From Prauserella salsuginis (GTDB lineage: Bacteria; Actinomycetota; Actinomycetes; Mycobacteriales; Pseudonocardiaceae): a stretch of 64,000 nucleotides of DNA. The position numbers and the translations under genes are program-made. Below the pieces are notes generated by a model, which did no database searches, was not told the DNA's origin, and saw only the letters and a list, made by a program, of their open reading frames with translations. The stretch is from contig NZ_JANBBF010000009.1 of the NCBI RefSeq assembly GCF_024648885.1, forward strand, positions 903,037 through 967,036, read 5' to 3'. Shown one piece after another: positions 32,392-42,278 of this stretch (the stretch's first letter is position 1; each line of letters starts with the position of its first letter).

Positions 32392-32676
32392 GTGGATGCG
32401 GTCCGGATGGTCTTTTATTGGCTGCTCTTTGTCTTTTGGCTCCTGCTCACGGCGCGGATCGTCGTCGAGCTTGTACGGGCTTTCGCGCGCGAATGGCGAC
32501 CCGCGGGAGGGGTTGCGGTCGCGGTCGAGAGCATCTACACAGTGACAGACCCACCGGTCAAGCTCGTACGACGTGTTATTCCCATCGTGCGGATAGGCGG
32601 CGTGGGCCTGGACTTATCGATTATGGTGCTGCTGTTGGTTGTGTTCATACTGATGCAACTGGCGCTACCCGGGTGA
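32392..32676 (+). CDS. YggT-family integral membrane protein
   Basis: A 94-residue protein with two hydrophobic spans (about residues 6-28 and 72-92) and the family motif SIYTVTDPPVKLVRRVIPIVRIGGVGLDLSIMV. YggT (YlmG) proteins sit next to sepF and divIVA in actinobacteria, firmicutes and chloroplast ancestors and are linked to division and membrane protein placement. The codon choice in the first part includes several T-ending codons (GTCTTTTATTGG), less GC-rich than neighbours. GTG start, probably leaderless. Confidence 0.88.
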   Translation: MDAVRMVFYWLLFVFWLLLTARIVVELVRAFAREWRPAGGVAVAVESIYTVTDPPVKLVRRVIPIVRIGGVGLDLSIMVLLLVVFILMQLALPG

Positions 32677-32725
32677 CGGGGAACCCGGATCGTCCGACAG
32701 CCCATGGAGTGCGTGAGGTGATCTG

Positions 32726-33646
32726 ATGTCGTTGACCCCTGCTGACGTGCATAACGTCGCGTTCAGCAAGCCGCCTATCGGCAAGCGGGGCTACAACGAG
32801 GACGAGGTGGATGCGTTCCTCGACCTGGTGGAGACGGAACTTGCCCGGTTGATCGAGGACAACAACGAGCTGCGCCAGCAGGTGGAGCAGCTCGACGCCG
32901 AGCTGGAGTCGACCCGCGGTGAGCTGGAGTCGGCGAAGGCCGGCGGCAGCGCGCAGGCGGCACAGCCCGCCCCGCAGCGCGGGTCCACCGACGAGGCCCC
33001 GTCTCGGCGGCTCGCCCCGGTGCCGCCCCCGTCGTCGACCGAGCAGACGCAGGCCACGGCCGCAGGCCTGCTCGGTGGTGAGAACGGCGAGCCGAACGTG
33101 CAGGCCGCGAAGGTCCTGGGCCTGGCACAGGAGATGGCCGACCGGCTGACCGCCGAGGCCAAGACCGAGTCCGACGGCATGCTCGCCGAGGCAAGGACGA
33201 AGTCCGAGCAGTTGCTGTCCGACGCCCGCTCGAAGGCGGACTCGATGGTCAACGAGGCGCGCACGCGCGCCGAGAGCATGCTCAACGACGCACGGACCCG
33301 GGCGGAGACGCTCGAGCGTCAGGCGCGCGACAAGGCGACCACTCTGGATCGCGAGGCGCAGCGCAAGTACACCGAGACGATGAACAACCTGAACACCGAG
33401 AAGGGCGAGCTCAACAAGAAGATCGAGGAGCTGCGCACCATCGAGCGCGAGTACCGTACTCGACTCCGCGGCTTCCTCGAATCGCAGCTGCGCGAGCTCG
33501 ACGACCGTGGTTCGGCCGCACCGGCCTCGGCGTCGACGTCCTCGTCGTCCGAGTCCTCGTCCTCGTCGTCGACGGGCAGCTCGAGCTCGAACTCCTCGAA
33601 CGGTGGCCAGGGCTACTCGTTCGGTCCGCGAGCCGAAGCGGGCTGA
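32726..33646 (+). CDS. divIVA: DivIVA / Wag31 polar growth protein
   Basis: A 306-residue coiled-coil protein that marks cell poles and septa and directs tip growth. The N-terminal DivIVA membrane-binding domain reads [38 protein letters not shown], then a long coiled coil interrupted by a Pro-rich gap (about residues 75-115), and a second coiled coil with repeated [24 protein letters not shown] units of 11 residues. The tail is a Ser-rich run. Length exceeds the mycobacterial protein mainly through this tail. A terminator hairpin follows. Confidence 0.94.
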   Translation: MSLTPADVHNVAFSKPPIGKRGYNEDEVDAFLDLVETELARLIEDNNELRQQVEQLDAELESTRGELESAKAGGSAQAAQPAPQRGSTDEAPSRRLAPVPPPSSTEQTQATAAGLLGGENGEPNVQAAKVLGLAQEMADRLTAEAKTESDGMLAEARTKSEQLLSDARSKADSMVNEARTRAESMLNDARTRAETLERQARDKATTLDREAQRKYTETMNNLNTEKGELNKKIEELRTIEREYRTRLRGFLESQLRELDDRGSAAPASASTSSSSESSSSSSTGSSSSNSSNGGQGYSFGPRAEAG

Positions 33647-33694
33647 CACCGACACGGCACTGTCACCGGCACCACCGGGCTGATGTTCACCGAG

Positions 33695-33738
33695 AGAGAC
33701 GGTTCCGACACCCTGAGGAAGGGGTCGGGGCCGTCTCT
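33695..33738 (+). terminator. Rho-independent-like terminator after divIVA
   Basis: AGAGACGG (33695-33702) pairs with CCGTCTCT (33731-33738), and inner bases (CCGACACC with GGGTCGG) extend the stem. TT and a T-containing stretch follow. It closes the division cluster. Confidence 0.65.
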
Positions 33739-33762
33739 TTCGCGTTCGTGTTGTAATTCACT

Positions 33763-34368
33763 GTGCTCTACATCGTTCTGATTCTCGTACTGGGGGCGCT
33801 CGGCCTCGTGGTCGCGGCGCTCATCACCGCCGACTCGCTGTGGGCCTGGATCTCGCTGGGTGTGTCCGTGGTCGCGGCGATTCTGCTCGTGATCGACTGG
33901 TGGCGCCGCCGTTCGGCAGGAAGCGACGCGAAGCCGGAGGCGGAGCCGGAGCGGGCCGAATCGGACGACGAGGCCGGCAAGGCGGACTCGGAGCGGTCCA
34001 CGGCCTCGGACACCGACGACGAGGACATCGACCGGGCCCTCGAGGAGGCCGACGACGCCGAGGAGCCCGTCGGCGAGGGCCAGACGGAGCTGATCGCGGC
34101 CGAGGGTGACCTGGCCGATCCGGACGACGAACCGGCCACGGAGAACTCCGCCGACGCCGACGCGCTGCTCGTGTCGCGACTGGAGGAGGAGGTCGTCGTC
34201 GTGGACGAGCGGCCCCGGTACCACCTCGCAGAATGCGCTTGGCTCGAGACGCGCGAGACGATCCCGCTGCCGGCCAGGGAGGCCAGGGAACTCGGTTTCA
34301 GCCCGTGCGGCCGGTGCGCGCCGGACGCGACGCTCGCGCAGCGGCACCGTAACTCGGCTGGTGCGTGA
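33763..34368 (+). CDS. Membrane protein with acidic linker and Cys/His C-terminal motif, function unknown
   Basis: A 201-residue protein not recognised as a named family. Two hydrophobic helices at the N-terminus (about residues 2-22 and 27-46), then a Glu/Asp-rich linker to about residue 145, and a compact C-terminal motif RPRYHLAECAWLETRETIPLPAREARELGFSPCGRCAPD. The Cys/His pattern (H, C, then CGRC) could hold a zinc ion. The motif looks conserved rather than random because it is well ordered after a disordered stretch. It lies between divIVA and ileS, suggesting a cell-envelope role, but nothing more can be said. Confidence 0.7.
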   Translation: MLYIVLILVLGALGLVVAALITADSLWAWISLGVSVVAAILLVIDWWRRRSAGSDAKPEAEPERAESDDEAGKADSERSTASDTDDEDIDRALEEADDAEEPVGEGQTELIAAEGDLADPDDEPATENSADADALLVSRLEEEVVVVDERPRYHLAECAWLETRETIPLPAREARELGFSPCGRCAPDATLAQRHRNSAGA

Positions 34369-34420
34369 CTCCGCGGGTGCGTGATTCCGTGGGCGCGTGA
34401 TGGGCCGGTTCGTGACCGGT

Positions 34421-34426
34421 TATCCT
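34421..34426 (+). promoter_or_regulatory. -10 element of the ileS transcript
   Basis: TATCCT stands about 258 bases before the ileS start and just upstream of the T-box leader, so the transcript would begin near 34432. No clear -35 is visible. Confidence 0.4.
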
Positions 34427-34431
34427 GAACA

Positions 34432-34683
34432 CACACGGCGACGATCCGGCCATCACCGGGGAGCTTCCGGAAGAACGGCCGTCGCGGGGCGACACGCCCG
34501 CGACGGCTCAGTAGAACCGGACGGCAGCGGCCCGTCACAGCCGCCGAACGAGGGGTCCGCGCCGACCGGCGCGGGCAAGCGGGGTGGTACCGCGGAACGT
34601 GCGCTCTGTAGCGCTCGCGTCGTCCCCGTGTGGGCCGGAAGGCCCGTACGGCAACACGGACATTTCCGCGAGGAGCACACCGG
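34432..34683 (+). promoter_or_regulatory. T-box riboswitch upstream of ileS
   Basis: The leader contains the T-box core TGGTACCGCGGAA (34585-34597), which pairs with the tRNA acceptor end. A short stem I region with a candidate specifier ATC (isoleucine) at 34452-34454 lies upstream. Further hairpins include CCGTCGCGGGGC...GCCCGCGACGG. Actinobacterial ileS T-boxes have short stem I and act on translation; here a GC-rich hairpin (GGGCCGGAAGGCCC, about 34632-34645) lies before the ribosome site GAGGAG. Uncharged tRNA-Ile would be expected to free that site. The specifier position is inferred, not proven. Confidence 0.82.
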
Positions 34684-37600
34684 ATGTACCCCAAGACATC
34701 CGTCGGCGCGCAGGCCGCCGACGAGGTCCCGTCGCAGCCGTCCTTTCCTGCCCTGGAGAAGGACATCCTGGCCTACTGGGAGAGCGACCGCACGTTCCAG
34801 GCCAGTGTCGAGGCGCGCGATGCGGGCACCGGCGGTGACAACGACTACGTCTTCTACGACGGTCCGCCGTTCGCAAACGGGCTGCCGCACTACGGCCACC
34901 TGCTGACCGGGTACGTCAAGGACACCGTTCCGCGCTACCAGACGATGCGGGGCAAGCGGGTCGAGCGCCGGTTCGGCTGGGACACCCACGGCCTGCCCGC
35001 CGAGCTCGAGGCCGAGAAACAGCTCGGCATCACCGACAAGTCGCAGATCGACGAGATGGGCATCGCCGAGTTCAACCGGGCGTGCCGCGAGTCGGTGCTG
35101 CGCTACACCGCCGAATGGCAGGAGTACGTCACTCGGCAGGCGCGGTGGGTCGACTTCGACAACGACTACAAGACGCTCGACGTCACCTACATGGAATCGG
35201 TGATCTGGGCGTTCAAGCGGCTGTGGGACAAGGGCCTGGTCTACGAGGGCTACCGGGTGCTGCCGTACTGCTGGCGTGACGAGACGCCGTTGTCCAACCA
35301 CGAGTTGCGGATGGACGACGACGTCTACCAGTCGCGGCAGGACCCGGCGGTGACCATCGGCTACCGCGTCGAGGGCAACGACAGCGAGCTGGACGGGGCA
35401 TATCTGCTCATCTGGACCACCACGCCGTGGACCGTGCCGTCCAACCTGGCCACGGCCGTGCATCCCGATGTGGACTACGTCCAGGTCGCCGACGCCGACG
35501 GCAGGCGCTTCGTGCTCGCCGAAGCGCGCCTCGGCGCCTACGCGAAGGAACTCGGCGAACAGCCGACGGTCGTCGCCAGGTACAAGGGATCCGACTTGCT
35601 CGGCACCCGCTACGCACCGCCGTTCCCGTACTTCGTCGGCAGGGAGAACGCCCACCGGGTGCTGTCGGCCGACTACGTGACCACCGACGACGGTACGGGC
35701 ATCGTGCACATCGCCCCTGCGTACGGCGACGAGGACAAGGTCGTGACCGATGCGGCGGGCATCGTTCCCGCGACGCCGGTCGACGCGAAGGGCCGATTCG
35801 ACGCGCAGGTGCCCGATTACGAGGGCCAGCAGGTGTTCGAGGCCAACCCGAACATCATCCGCGACCTGAAGAACGGCACCGGCTCGGCCGCGCGGCAGGG
35901 CGCGATCCTGCTGCGGCACGAGACGTACGAGCACAGCTATCCCCACTGCTGGCGGTGCCGGAACCCGCTCATCTACCGCGCCGTGTCGTCGTGGTTCGTG
36001 GCGGTGACGGAGTTCAAGGACCGGATGGTCGAGCTGAACCAGCAGATCACCTGGTACCCGGACCACATCAAGGACGGCCAGTTCGGCAAGTGGCTCGAGA
36101 ACGCCCGCGACTGGTCGATCTCGCGCAACCGTTACTGGGGCACGCCGATCCCGGTGTGGGTCTCCGACGACCCGAACCACCCGCGCGTCGACGTCTACGG
36201 ATCGCTCGACGAGCTGGAACGCGACTTCGGGGTGCGGCCCACCGACCTGCACCGGCCGTACATCGACGAGCTCACCCGGCCGAACCCGGACGACCCGACA
36301 GGCGCCTCGACGATGCGCCGCGTTCCGGACGTGCTCGACGTGTGGTTCGACTCCGGGTCGATGCCGTACGCCCAGGTGCACTATCCGTTCGAGAACACCG
36401 GGTGGTTCGAGGACCACTATCCGGGCGACTTCATCGTCGAGTACATCGGCCAGACCCGGGGCTGGTTCTACACGCTGCACGTGCTGGCCACGGCGCTGTT
36501 CGACCGGCCGGCGTTCCGGACCTGCGTCTCGCACGGCATCGTGCTCGGTTCCGACGGGCAGAAGATGTCGAAGTCGCTGCGGAACTACCCGGACGTCAAC
36601 GAGGTGTTCGACCGGGACGGTTCCGACGCGATGCGCTGGTACCTGATGGCGAGCCCGATCCTGCGCGGCGGCAACCTGGTCGTCACGGAGAAGGGCATCC
36701 GCGACGCGGTGCGCCAGGCGGTGCTGCCGCTGTGGAACTCGTACTACTTCCTCGCGTTGTACGCGAACGCCGAGGGTGTCGAGGGAACATCGGTCACCGA
36801 CGCTGAAGCGATGGCTCGCGCCTGCAAGCAGCCCTCGCGGCACGTGCTCGACCGGTACATCCTCGCCAAGACGCGCGAGCTCGTGGCCGATGTGCAGTCC
36901 GCATTGGACGGTTACGACATCGCGGGCGGGTGCGCGACGTTGCGCGACTACCTCGAGGTGTTGACCAACTGGTACGTGCGGCGCTCCCGCGACCGGTTCT
37001 GGGCGGGCGAGCAGGCCGCGGTCGACACGCTGCACACGGTGCTGGAGACGGTGTGCCGGGTGGCCGCACCGCTGCTGCCGATGACGACGGAAGCCGTGTG
37101 GCGCGGGCTGACCGGTGGTCGGTCGGTGCACCTGGCCGACTGGCCGGACACCGCGGTGCTGCCCGCGGACCCCGAGCTCGTCACCGCGATGGACCGGGTG
37201 CGGCAGGTGTGTTCCGCGGCGCTGTCGTTGCGGAAGGCGAACAAGCTGCGGGTCCGGCTGCCGCTGGCCTCCCTGCTCGTGGCGGCCGAGGATGCCGAGC
37301 TGCTGCGGCCCTTCTCCGACATCGTCGCCGACGAGGTGAACGTCAAGGCCCTCGAACTGACCACCGACGTGGCGGCGCACGGATCGTTCGAGGTCGCGGT
37401 CAACGCCCGTGCTGCGGGACCGCGGCTGGGCAAGGACGTGCAGACCGTGATCAAGGCCGTGAAGGCGGGCGACTGGTCCACCACGGCCGAGGGTGCGGTC
37501 GTCGCGGCCGGGATCGAACTGGTCGACGGTGAGTACGAGCGCAGGCTGGTCGCCTCGGGTGAGGGCATCGCTGGTGAGCTGCCGGGGGGTTCCGGCCTCG

Positions 37601-37893
37601 TGCTGCTCGACACCGATGTGACGCCGGAGCTGGCCGCCGAGGGCGTGGCGCGTGACCTGGTGCGCGTGGTCCAGCAGGCTCGGCGCGATGCGGGGCTCGA
37701 CGTGGCCGACCGCATCGCGCTGACGATCGACGCGCCGGACGCGGTCGTGGCGGCGGTGCGGGAGCACCAGGAGTTCGTGGCGTCGGAGACGCTGGCCACG
37801 GAGGTGGCGTACGCGGCTGTGAGCGACGGTTTCGCCGGTGCGGTCGGTGACGGTGACAAGGTGACCGTCGCGGTGCGCGCGCACGCGGGCTGA
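34684..37893 (+). CDS. ileS: Isoleucyl-tRNA synthetase (eukaryote-like IleS2 type)
   Basis: A 1069-residue class I aminoacyl-tRNA synthetase. The HIGH-type motif is in [22 protein letters not shown] (HYGH at about residues 67-70), the editing domain shows [16 protein letters not shown], and the KMSKS motif is in [15 protein letters not shown] (about residues 624-632). The sequence around the catalytic site ([21 protein letters not shown]) is of the eukaryote-like IleS2 type, which is associated with natural mupirocin tolerance. The ATG at 34684 follows GAGGAG and the T-box leader. A 1143-residue open frame on the opposite strand is a shadow. Confidence 0.95.
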   Translation: MYPKTSVGAQAADEVPSQPSFPALEKDILAYWESDRTFQASVEARDAGTGGDNDYVFYDGPPFANGLPHYGHLLTGYVKDTVPRYQTMRGKRVERRFGWDTHGLPAELEAEKQLGITDKSQIDEMGIAEFNRACRESVLRYTAEWQEYVTRQARWVDFDNDYKTLDVTYMESVIWAFKRLWDKGLVYEGYRVLPYCWRDETPLSNHELRMDDDVYQSRQDPAVTIGYRVEGNDSELDGAYLLIWTTTPWTVPSNLATAVHPDVDYVQVADADGRRFVLAEARLGAYAKELGEQPTVVARYKGSDLLGTRYAPPFPYFVGRENAHRVLSADYVTTDDGTGIVHIAPAYGDEDKVVTDAAGIVPATPVDAKGRFDAQVPDYEGQQVFEANPNIIRDLKNGTGSAARQGAILLRHETYEHSYPHCWRCRNPLIYRAVSSWFVAVTEFKDRMVELNQQITWYPDHIKDGQFGKWLENARDWSISRNRYWGTPIPVWVSDDPNHPRVDVYGSLDELERDFGVRPTDLHRPYIDELTRPNPDDPTGASTMRRVPDVLDVWFDSGSMPYAQVHYPFENTGWFEDHYPGDFIVEYIGQTRGWFYTLHVLATALFDRPAFRTCVSHGIVLGSDGQKMSKSLRNYPDVNEVFDRDGSDAMRWYLMASPILRGGNLVVTEKGIRDAVRQAVLPLWNSYYFLALYANAEGVEGTSVTDAEAMARACKQPSRHVLDRYILAKTRELVADVQSALDGYDIAGGCATLRDYLEVLTNWYVRRSRDRFWAGEQAAVDTLHTVLETVCRVAAPLLPMTTEAVWRGLTGGRSVHLADWPDTAVLPADPELVTAMDRVRQVCSAALSLRKANKLRVRLPLASLLVAAEDAELLRPFSDIVADEVNVKALELTTDVAAHGSFEVAVNARAAGPRLGKDVQTVIKAVKAGDWSTTAEGAVVAAGIELVDGEYERRLVASGEGIAGELPGGSGLVLLDTDVTPELAAEGVARDLVRVVQQARRDAGLDVADRIALTIDAPDAVVAAVREHQEFVASETLATEVAYAAVSDGFAGAVGDGDKVTVAVRAHAG

Positions 37894-37919
37894 CGTTCGC
37901 GTCCGGCCGGTGAGCAGGC

Positions 37920-37964
37920 CCGGATGAGACTTGATGAAGATGTCTTCATCTCCGGCTCATCCGG
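37920..37964. promoter_or_regulatory. Nested inverted repeats upstream of the two-component operon
   Basis: The inner palindrome GATGAAGA-TG-TCTTCATC (37933-37950) is flanked by CCGGATGAG (37920-37928) and CTCATCCGG (37956-37964), all centred near 37942. TTCATC and CTCATC repeat with 11-base spacing on the right half, the geometry OmpR-family regulators bind. It lies about 31 bases before the first gene of the two-component operon, so it is a good candidate for autoregulation by the response regulator at 39919. Confidence 0.6.
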
Positions 37965-37994
37965 GCTTCGCCGTATCGGGGCAGAGTGGACGCC

Positions 37995-38366
37995 ATGAAA
38001 CCGACACCGAGGGCGCTGGCGCTCGTGGCCGTGCTGGCACTGCCGGTGGCCGCGGTGGTCGTGACGTTGCTGCTGCGCGGGTCCGACGCGCCCGTCAACG
38101 AGAGCCCGGTGGTCCGTATCGGCGGAGCCGACGGATCACGCAGTGAGCTGCCTTCGCTGCCGTCTCGCGACTCGACGCCGCCGCCGTCGTCGACCACGAC
38201 GGACGGGCACGGAACCGGTCCGGACGGGCCGGAACGGCCGCCGTCGCGTCCCGGATCCGAGCCGCAGCCGACCCGCGATGTCGTCCCGCCACCGCCGCCG
38301 GTCGACGACGACGATGACGACGATGACGACGACGGTGGGGACGATGACGACGGCGACGACGACTGA
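37995..38366 (+). CDS. Exported small protein with a poly-aspartate tail
   Basis: About 123 residues; the ATG at 37995 is chosen, with a GTG three codons earlier as alternative. A signal or anchor sequence (PTPRALALVAVLALPVAAVVVTLLL, residues 3-27) is followed by a Pro/Ser/Thr-rich region and a C-terminal run of about 20 Asp with few Gly. The tail could bind calcium or other cations outside the membrane. Located first in the two-component operon, it may be part of the sensing system, but no known family is recognised. Real expression is likely because the nested palindrome lies directly before it. Confidence 0.7.
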   Translation: MKPTPRALALVAVLALPVAAVVVTLLLRGSDAPVNESPVVRIGGADGSRSELPSLPSRDSTPPPSSTTTDGHGTGPDGPERPPSRPGSEPQPTRDVVPPPPPVDDDDDDDDDDGGDDDDGDDD

Positions 38367-38371
38367 CCGGC

Positions 38372-39922
38372 GTGGCCGACCCGGACCGGCGGGTGCGGTG
38401 GCCGATGCCTGACGTGTTCACCACGCAGGAACTCGCCGCGTCCGGTGCAGGCGGTGACGCGTCGGACACGGAGGGCGCGGGCAGGCCCGTGCCCGGACGC
38501 AGGCGAGGGACGCGCATCCCGGCCCGGCTGCAGATCACGGGCTGGCTCGCGGCCGTCATGGCGGCAGGCCTCGCCTCGGTCGTCCTGCTGGTCGTCGAAT
38601 TCGAGTACCGCGCGATCGACGACCGGGTCAACGCGGCCCTCGCCCAGGATGCCGAGGAGTTCCGGCGGTTCGCCGAAGCGGGTCTGGACCCGGCGACCGG
38701 CAAGCCGGTGACGGACCCCGGTGACCTGTTCTACCGCCACCTGAGCAGCCAGTATCCGGACAATGCCGAGCTCATGCTGGGTATCCGGAGCACCGCGGGC
38801 GAGCTCGAGGCGATCCGGCAGGCCGACGAGACGTTCCGGGACGTGCGGCTCTCCGACGCGGTGCTGCGGGACATCGTCTCGCGCGAGGACGTCACGGGCA
38901 CGGTGTCGACCCCGGCAGGGACGTTGCGTTGGCTGCGCGTCGACGTGCTGCCCCGCCAGGGCGGCACCGAGGCCGACGCCTGGTTCGTCAGCGGTTACTT
39001 CGTCGACGAGGTCAGGGCGGAGGCCGGCGCGACGGTTCGCACCCTCATCATCGTCAGTGCGGTGGCGCTGGTGCTGGCGGCAGGGGTGTCGTGGCTGGTC
39101 GCGGGGCAGATCCTCGCCCCGGTCAACACGGTGCGGAAGGCGGCGGGGCGGCTCACCGAGGCCGATCTGACGCGGCGGATCCGGGTCGAGGGCCGGGACG
39201 ACGTCGCGGCGCTGGCCGAGCAGTTCAACGCGATGCTCGACCGGCTGGAGCGGGCGTTCGACACGCGCAGGCAGTTCCTCGACGATGCGGGCCACGAGCT
39301 GCGCACGCCGATCACGATCGTGCGCGGGCATCTCGAGCTGATGGGCGACGACCCGGCCGAACGCGCGGAGGTCGTGCGCCTGTGCACCGACGAACTCGAT
39401 CGCATGGCGCGGATCGTCGATGATCTGCTGCTGCTGGCGAAGGCCGAGCAGCCGGACTTCGTCCATCCGGCGTGGACGTCCGTGCCCGAGCTGACGAGCG
39501 ACATCGACGCCAAGGTGCGCGCGATCGCACCGCGGGCCTGGACGCTCGAGGCCGTCGGGGAGGGCGATGCCCGCGTCGACGCCCAGCGCGTCACCCAGGC
39601 GATGGTGCAGCTGGCGCAGAACGCGGCGGCCCACACCACCGACGGGGCGGTGATCCGCATCGGTTCGGCTGTCGGCGCGGAGACGGTCTCGTTCTGGGTC
39701 AGCGACACCGGTCCCGGGTTGGAGAGCGGGGACGAGCAGCGGATCTTCGACCGGTTCGTACGGGGCGGCGCCGGTGCGCGCGACGGTACGGGGGCCGGTC
39801 TGGGCCTGGCGATCGTGAAGGCGATCGCCGGTGCGCACCACGGACAGGTGCGGGTGATGTCGGCGCCGGGACAGGGCGCGACGTTCGGATTCGAATTGCC
39901 GCTACAGGGAGGAGACCGATGA
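38372..39922 (+). CDS. Sensor histidine kinase
   Basis: A 516-residue membrane kinase. Transmembrane helices at about residues 58-80 and 220-245 enclose an extracytoplasmic sensor region of about 140 residues (FEYRAIDDRVNAALAQDAEEF onward); then a HAMP domain (LAPVNTVRKAAGRLTEADLTRRIRVEGRDDVAALAEQFNAML). The phosphoacceptor His lies in DDAGHELRTPITIVRGHLELM (about residue 308), and the ATPase part has NAAAHTTDGAVIRI, DTGPGLESGDEQRIFDRF and GAGLGLAIVKAIAGAH. The start GTG lies shortly after the poly-Asp gene; the end overlaps the response regulator (ATGA). Signal unknown; cations or envelope stress are possible given the acidic peptide. Confidence 0.9.
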   Translation: MADPDRRVRWPMPDVFTTQELAASGAGGDASDTEGAGRPVPGRRRGTRIPARLQITGWLAAVMAAGLASVVLLVVEFEYRAIDDRVNAALAQDAEEFRRFAEAGLDPATGKPVTDPGDLFYRHLSSQYPDNAELMLGIRSTAGELEAIRQADETFRDVRLSDAVLRDIVSREDVTGTVSTPAGTLRWLRVDVLPRQGGTEADAWFVSGYFVDEVRAEAGATVRTLIIVSAVALVLAAGVSWLVAGQILAPVNTVRKAAGRLTEADLTRRIRVEGRDDVAALAEQFNAMLDRLERAFDTRRQFLDDAGHELRTPITIVRGHLELMGDDPAERAEVVRLCTDELDRMARIVDDLLLLAKAEQPDFVHPAWTSVPELTSDIDAKVRAIAPRAWTLEAVGEGDARVDAQRVTQAMVQLAQNAAAHTTDGAVIRIGSAVGAETVSFWVSDTGPGLESGDEQRIFDRFVRGGAGARDGTGAGLGLAIVKAIAGAHHGQVRVMSAPGQGATFGFELPLQGGDR

Positions 39923-40578
39923 GCCGCATCCTGATCGCCGAGGACGAGGCGAAGATCGCAGCGTTCATCGAGAAGGGATTGCGGTCCAACGGTTTCACCA
40001 CCTCGGTGGTCGAGGACGGCGATACCGCACTCGCACAGGTGGTGGCGGGCGAGTTCGACCTCGTGATCCTCGATCTGGGATTGCCCAAACGCGACGGTTT
40101 CGCGGTCCTGCAGGCGATGCGGCGCGCCCACGTGCACATCCCCGTGATCATCCTGACCGCCAGGGACACGGTGCACGACACGGTCGCGGGGCTCGAAGGT
40201 GGCGCCGACGACTACATGACCAAGCCGTTCCGGTTCGAGGAACTGCTGGCGCGCGTGCGGCTGCGGCTGCGGTCGGCCGATCGCACGCCCGAGGTCACGG
40301 TCCTGCGGCACGGGGAGCTGTCGCTCGACCTGCGGACTCGCCGCGCCGAAACCCCGGATGGCGTCGTCGACCTCACCGCGCGCGAGTTCTCCCTGCTCGA
40401 GTTGTTCCTGCGGCATCCGCGGCAGGTGCTCTCCCGCGAACAGATGCTCTCGCACGTGTGGGGCTACGACTTCGATCCCGGTTCGAACGTCGTGGACGTC
40501 TACGTGCGCACGCTGCGCCGCAAGATCGGCCAGGAGCGGATCGTCACCGTGCGGGGCATGGGTTACCGCCTCGACTGA
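39919..40578 (+). CDS. OmpR-family response regulator
   Basis: A 219-residue two-domain regulator. The receiver domain has the acidic pair in ILIAEDEAKIAAFIEKGL, the phosphorylation Asp in FDLVILDLGLPKRDGF (residue 52) and the Lys in GADDYMTKPFRFEELLARV. The C-terminal winged-helix (about residues 125-219) ends with VDVYVRTLRRKIGQERIVTVRGMGYRLD. The start overlaps the kinase stop, so they form one unit. Likely binds the nested inverted repeat at 37920-37964. Confidence 0.93.
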   Translation: MSRILIAEDEAKIAAFIEKGLRSNGFTTSVVEDGDTALAQVVAGEFDLVILDLGLPKRDGFAVLQAMRRAHVHIPVIILTARDTVHDTVAGLEGGADDYMTKPFRFEELLARVRLRLRSADRTPEVTVLRHGELSLDLRTRRAETPDGVVDLTAREFSLLELFLRHPRQVLSREQMLSHVWGYDFDPGSNVVDVYVRTLRRKIGQERIVTVRGMGYRLD

Positions 40579-40781
40579 GGCGACGGCGGCACCTCACCCG
40601 CGCGTGCTCGCGTGGTCACCACCGGTGCGGCCGGCGTCACGTCCGCGGCGGCTGTGACGGCCGGCGGCGCCGCGGCCGGATACCGTATTTCCATGAGTCG
40701 GCCCGCGGTGCGGGTGAGCCCGGCCGGAGGGCGGAGTCGCGGGGGTGACGGCGCAGGGGGCGAGAGCGAGGGACGTGCGGC

Positions 40782-42260
40782 ATGAACGAGCTTCCGATCA
40801 TTCTCGGATCGGGGGCCATCGTCCTGCTCGCGTCGGTGTTCGCCGTCCGGTTCTCGATCCGACTCGGACTGCCGTCGCTGCTGATCTATCTCGGTATCGG
40901 TGTGCTGCTGGGCGAAGCGGGCCTGGGCATCGAGTTCGACAATCCCGATCTCACCCAGAGTCTCGGGCTCGCGGCGCTCGTGATGATCCTGGCCGAAGGT
41001 GGGCTGACGACCCGCTGGGAGGCGGTGCGGCCCGCACTCGGACCGGGGATCGCGCTGTCCACAATGGCCATCGTGGTGACGATCCTCGTCGCGGGGTCGG
41101 CGCTGCACTGGCTGCTCGACCTCGACTGGCAGTTGGCGTTCCTGTGGGGCGCGGTCCTGGCCAGTACCGACGCGGCGGCCGTGTTCTCGATGTTGCGCGG
41201 GTCGGGGATCAACCGGCGGCTGTCGGGCACGTTGGAACTAGAGTCGGGCCTCAACGACGCGCCGGCCTACATCGCCGTGGTGCTGCTGGCGAGTGGCGCC
41301 GACGTGCAGTGGACGTTGCCGCTGGTGGTGCTGTACCAACTGGGGGCAGGTGCCGGTATCGGGCTGGCGCTCGGCTGGCTCGGTGCGCAGGCGCTGCGGC
41401 GGATCGCGCTGCCGGCCACCGGCCTGTACCCACTGGCGACCGTCGCGGTGTGCGTGGTCGCCTACTCGGCCGGGCAGCTCGGCCAGGCGTCCGGGCTGCT
41501 CGCCACCTACCTGGCGGGGCTCGTGCTCGGCAACGCCCGGCTGCCGCACCGCGGTGACACGCTGTCGTTCGCCGAGGGACTCGGCTGGATGGCCCAGATC
41601 GGGCTGTTCGTGCTGCTCGGGCTGTTCGCCTCGCCGGAACGCCTGGTGCACGGCATCGTGCCCGGCCTGGTCGCGGGCGCGGTCGTACTGGTGCTCGCCA
41701 GGCCCGTGTCGGTACTGGTGTCGATGTTGCCGTTCCGGCTCCCGTGGCGGGAGCAGGTGTTCCTGTCGTGGGCGGGGCTGCGGGGTGCGGTGCCGATCGT
41801 GCTGGCGACGATCCCTCTGGCCGAGGGGCTGCCCGGCGCGCAGGGGCTGCTCGACGCTGTGTTCGTGATCGTCATCGTCTTCACGCTGCTGCAGGGGGCG
41901 CTGCTCGGCCCGGTCGCGCGGCTGCTCGGGCTCGCCCGCACGGGGCAACCCGAGGAGCTCGACGTCGACGCGGCACCGCTGGACGAGCTGGGCGCGGTGT
42001 TGCTGCAGGTCGCGATCCGGCCGGACTCCCGGCTGCACGGGGTGTACCTGCGCGAGCTGCGCCTGCCCACCGGTTCGGGCGTCAGCCTGGTGGTGCGAGA
42101 CGGGGCGAGCTTCACCCCCGGCGCGGGGACGCGGCTGAAGTCGGGGGACCGATTGCTGGTCGTCACCACCAGCGAGGCGCGCAGTCGTGCCGAGCGGCGG
42201 ATCCGTGCGGTCGACCGCGCTGGGCCGCTGGCCGCGTGGAAGGGCGAGTCCGGCGACTGA
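40782..42260 (+). CDS. CPA1-family cation/proton antiporter (NhaP2/CvrA-like) with RCK-C domain
   Basis: A 492-residue protein with about 12 hydrophobic helices in the first 390 residues and a cytoplasmic TrkA_C (RCK C-terminal) domain after (ELGAVLLQVAIRPDSRLHGVYLRELRLPTGSGVSLVVRDG). CPA1 ion-binding motifs are LWGAVLASTDAAAVFSML (Asp essential) and SGTLELESGLNDAPAYI. The family exchanges Na+ or K+ for protons; NhaP2/CvrA homologues often prefer K+. This would help ion balance in a salt-tolerant organism. The ATG at 40782 has GAGGGA some bases upstream. Confidence 0.9.
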   Translation: MNELPIILGSGAIVLLASVFAVRFSIRLGLPSLLIYLGIGVLLGEAGLGIEFDNPDLTQSLGLAALVMILAEGGLTTRWEAVRPALGPGIALSTMAIVVTILVAGSALHWLLDLDWQLAFLWGAVLASTDAAAVFSMLRGSGINRRLSGTLELESGLNDAPAYIAVVLLASGADVQWTLPLVVLYQLGAGAGIGLALGWLGAQALRRIALPATGLYPLATVAVCVVAYSAGQLGQASGLLATYLAGLVLGNARLPHRGDTLSFAEGLGWMAQIGLFVLLGLFASPERLVHGIVPGLVAGAVVLVLARPVSVLVSMLPFRLPWREQVFLSWAGLRGAVPIVLATIPLAEGLPGAQGLLDAVFVIVIVFTLLQGALLGPVARLLGLARTGQPEELDVDAAPLDELGAVLLQVAIRPDSRLHGVYLRELRLPTGSGVSLVVRDGASFTPGAGTRLKSGDRLLVVTTSEARSRAERRIRAVDRAGPLAAWKGESGD

Positions 42261-42278
42261 CCACCGGGGAGGGTCGAG

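Noticed and set aside
34453..37884. 1143-residue open frame on the reverse strand opposite ileS
   Set aside because: It mirrors ileS exactly, has no domain pattern and arises from high third-position GC. ileS motifs are complete on the forward strand.
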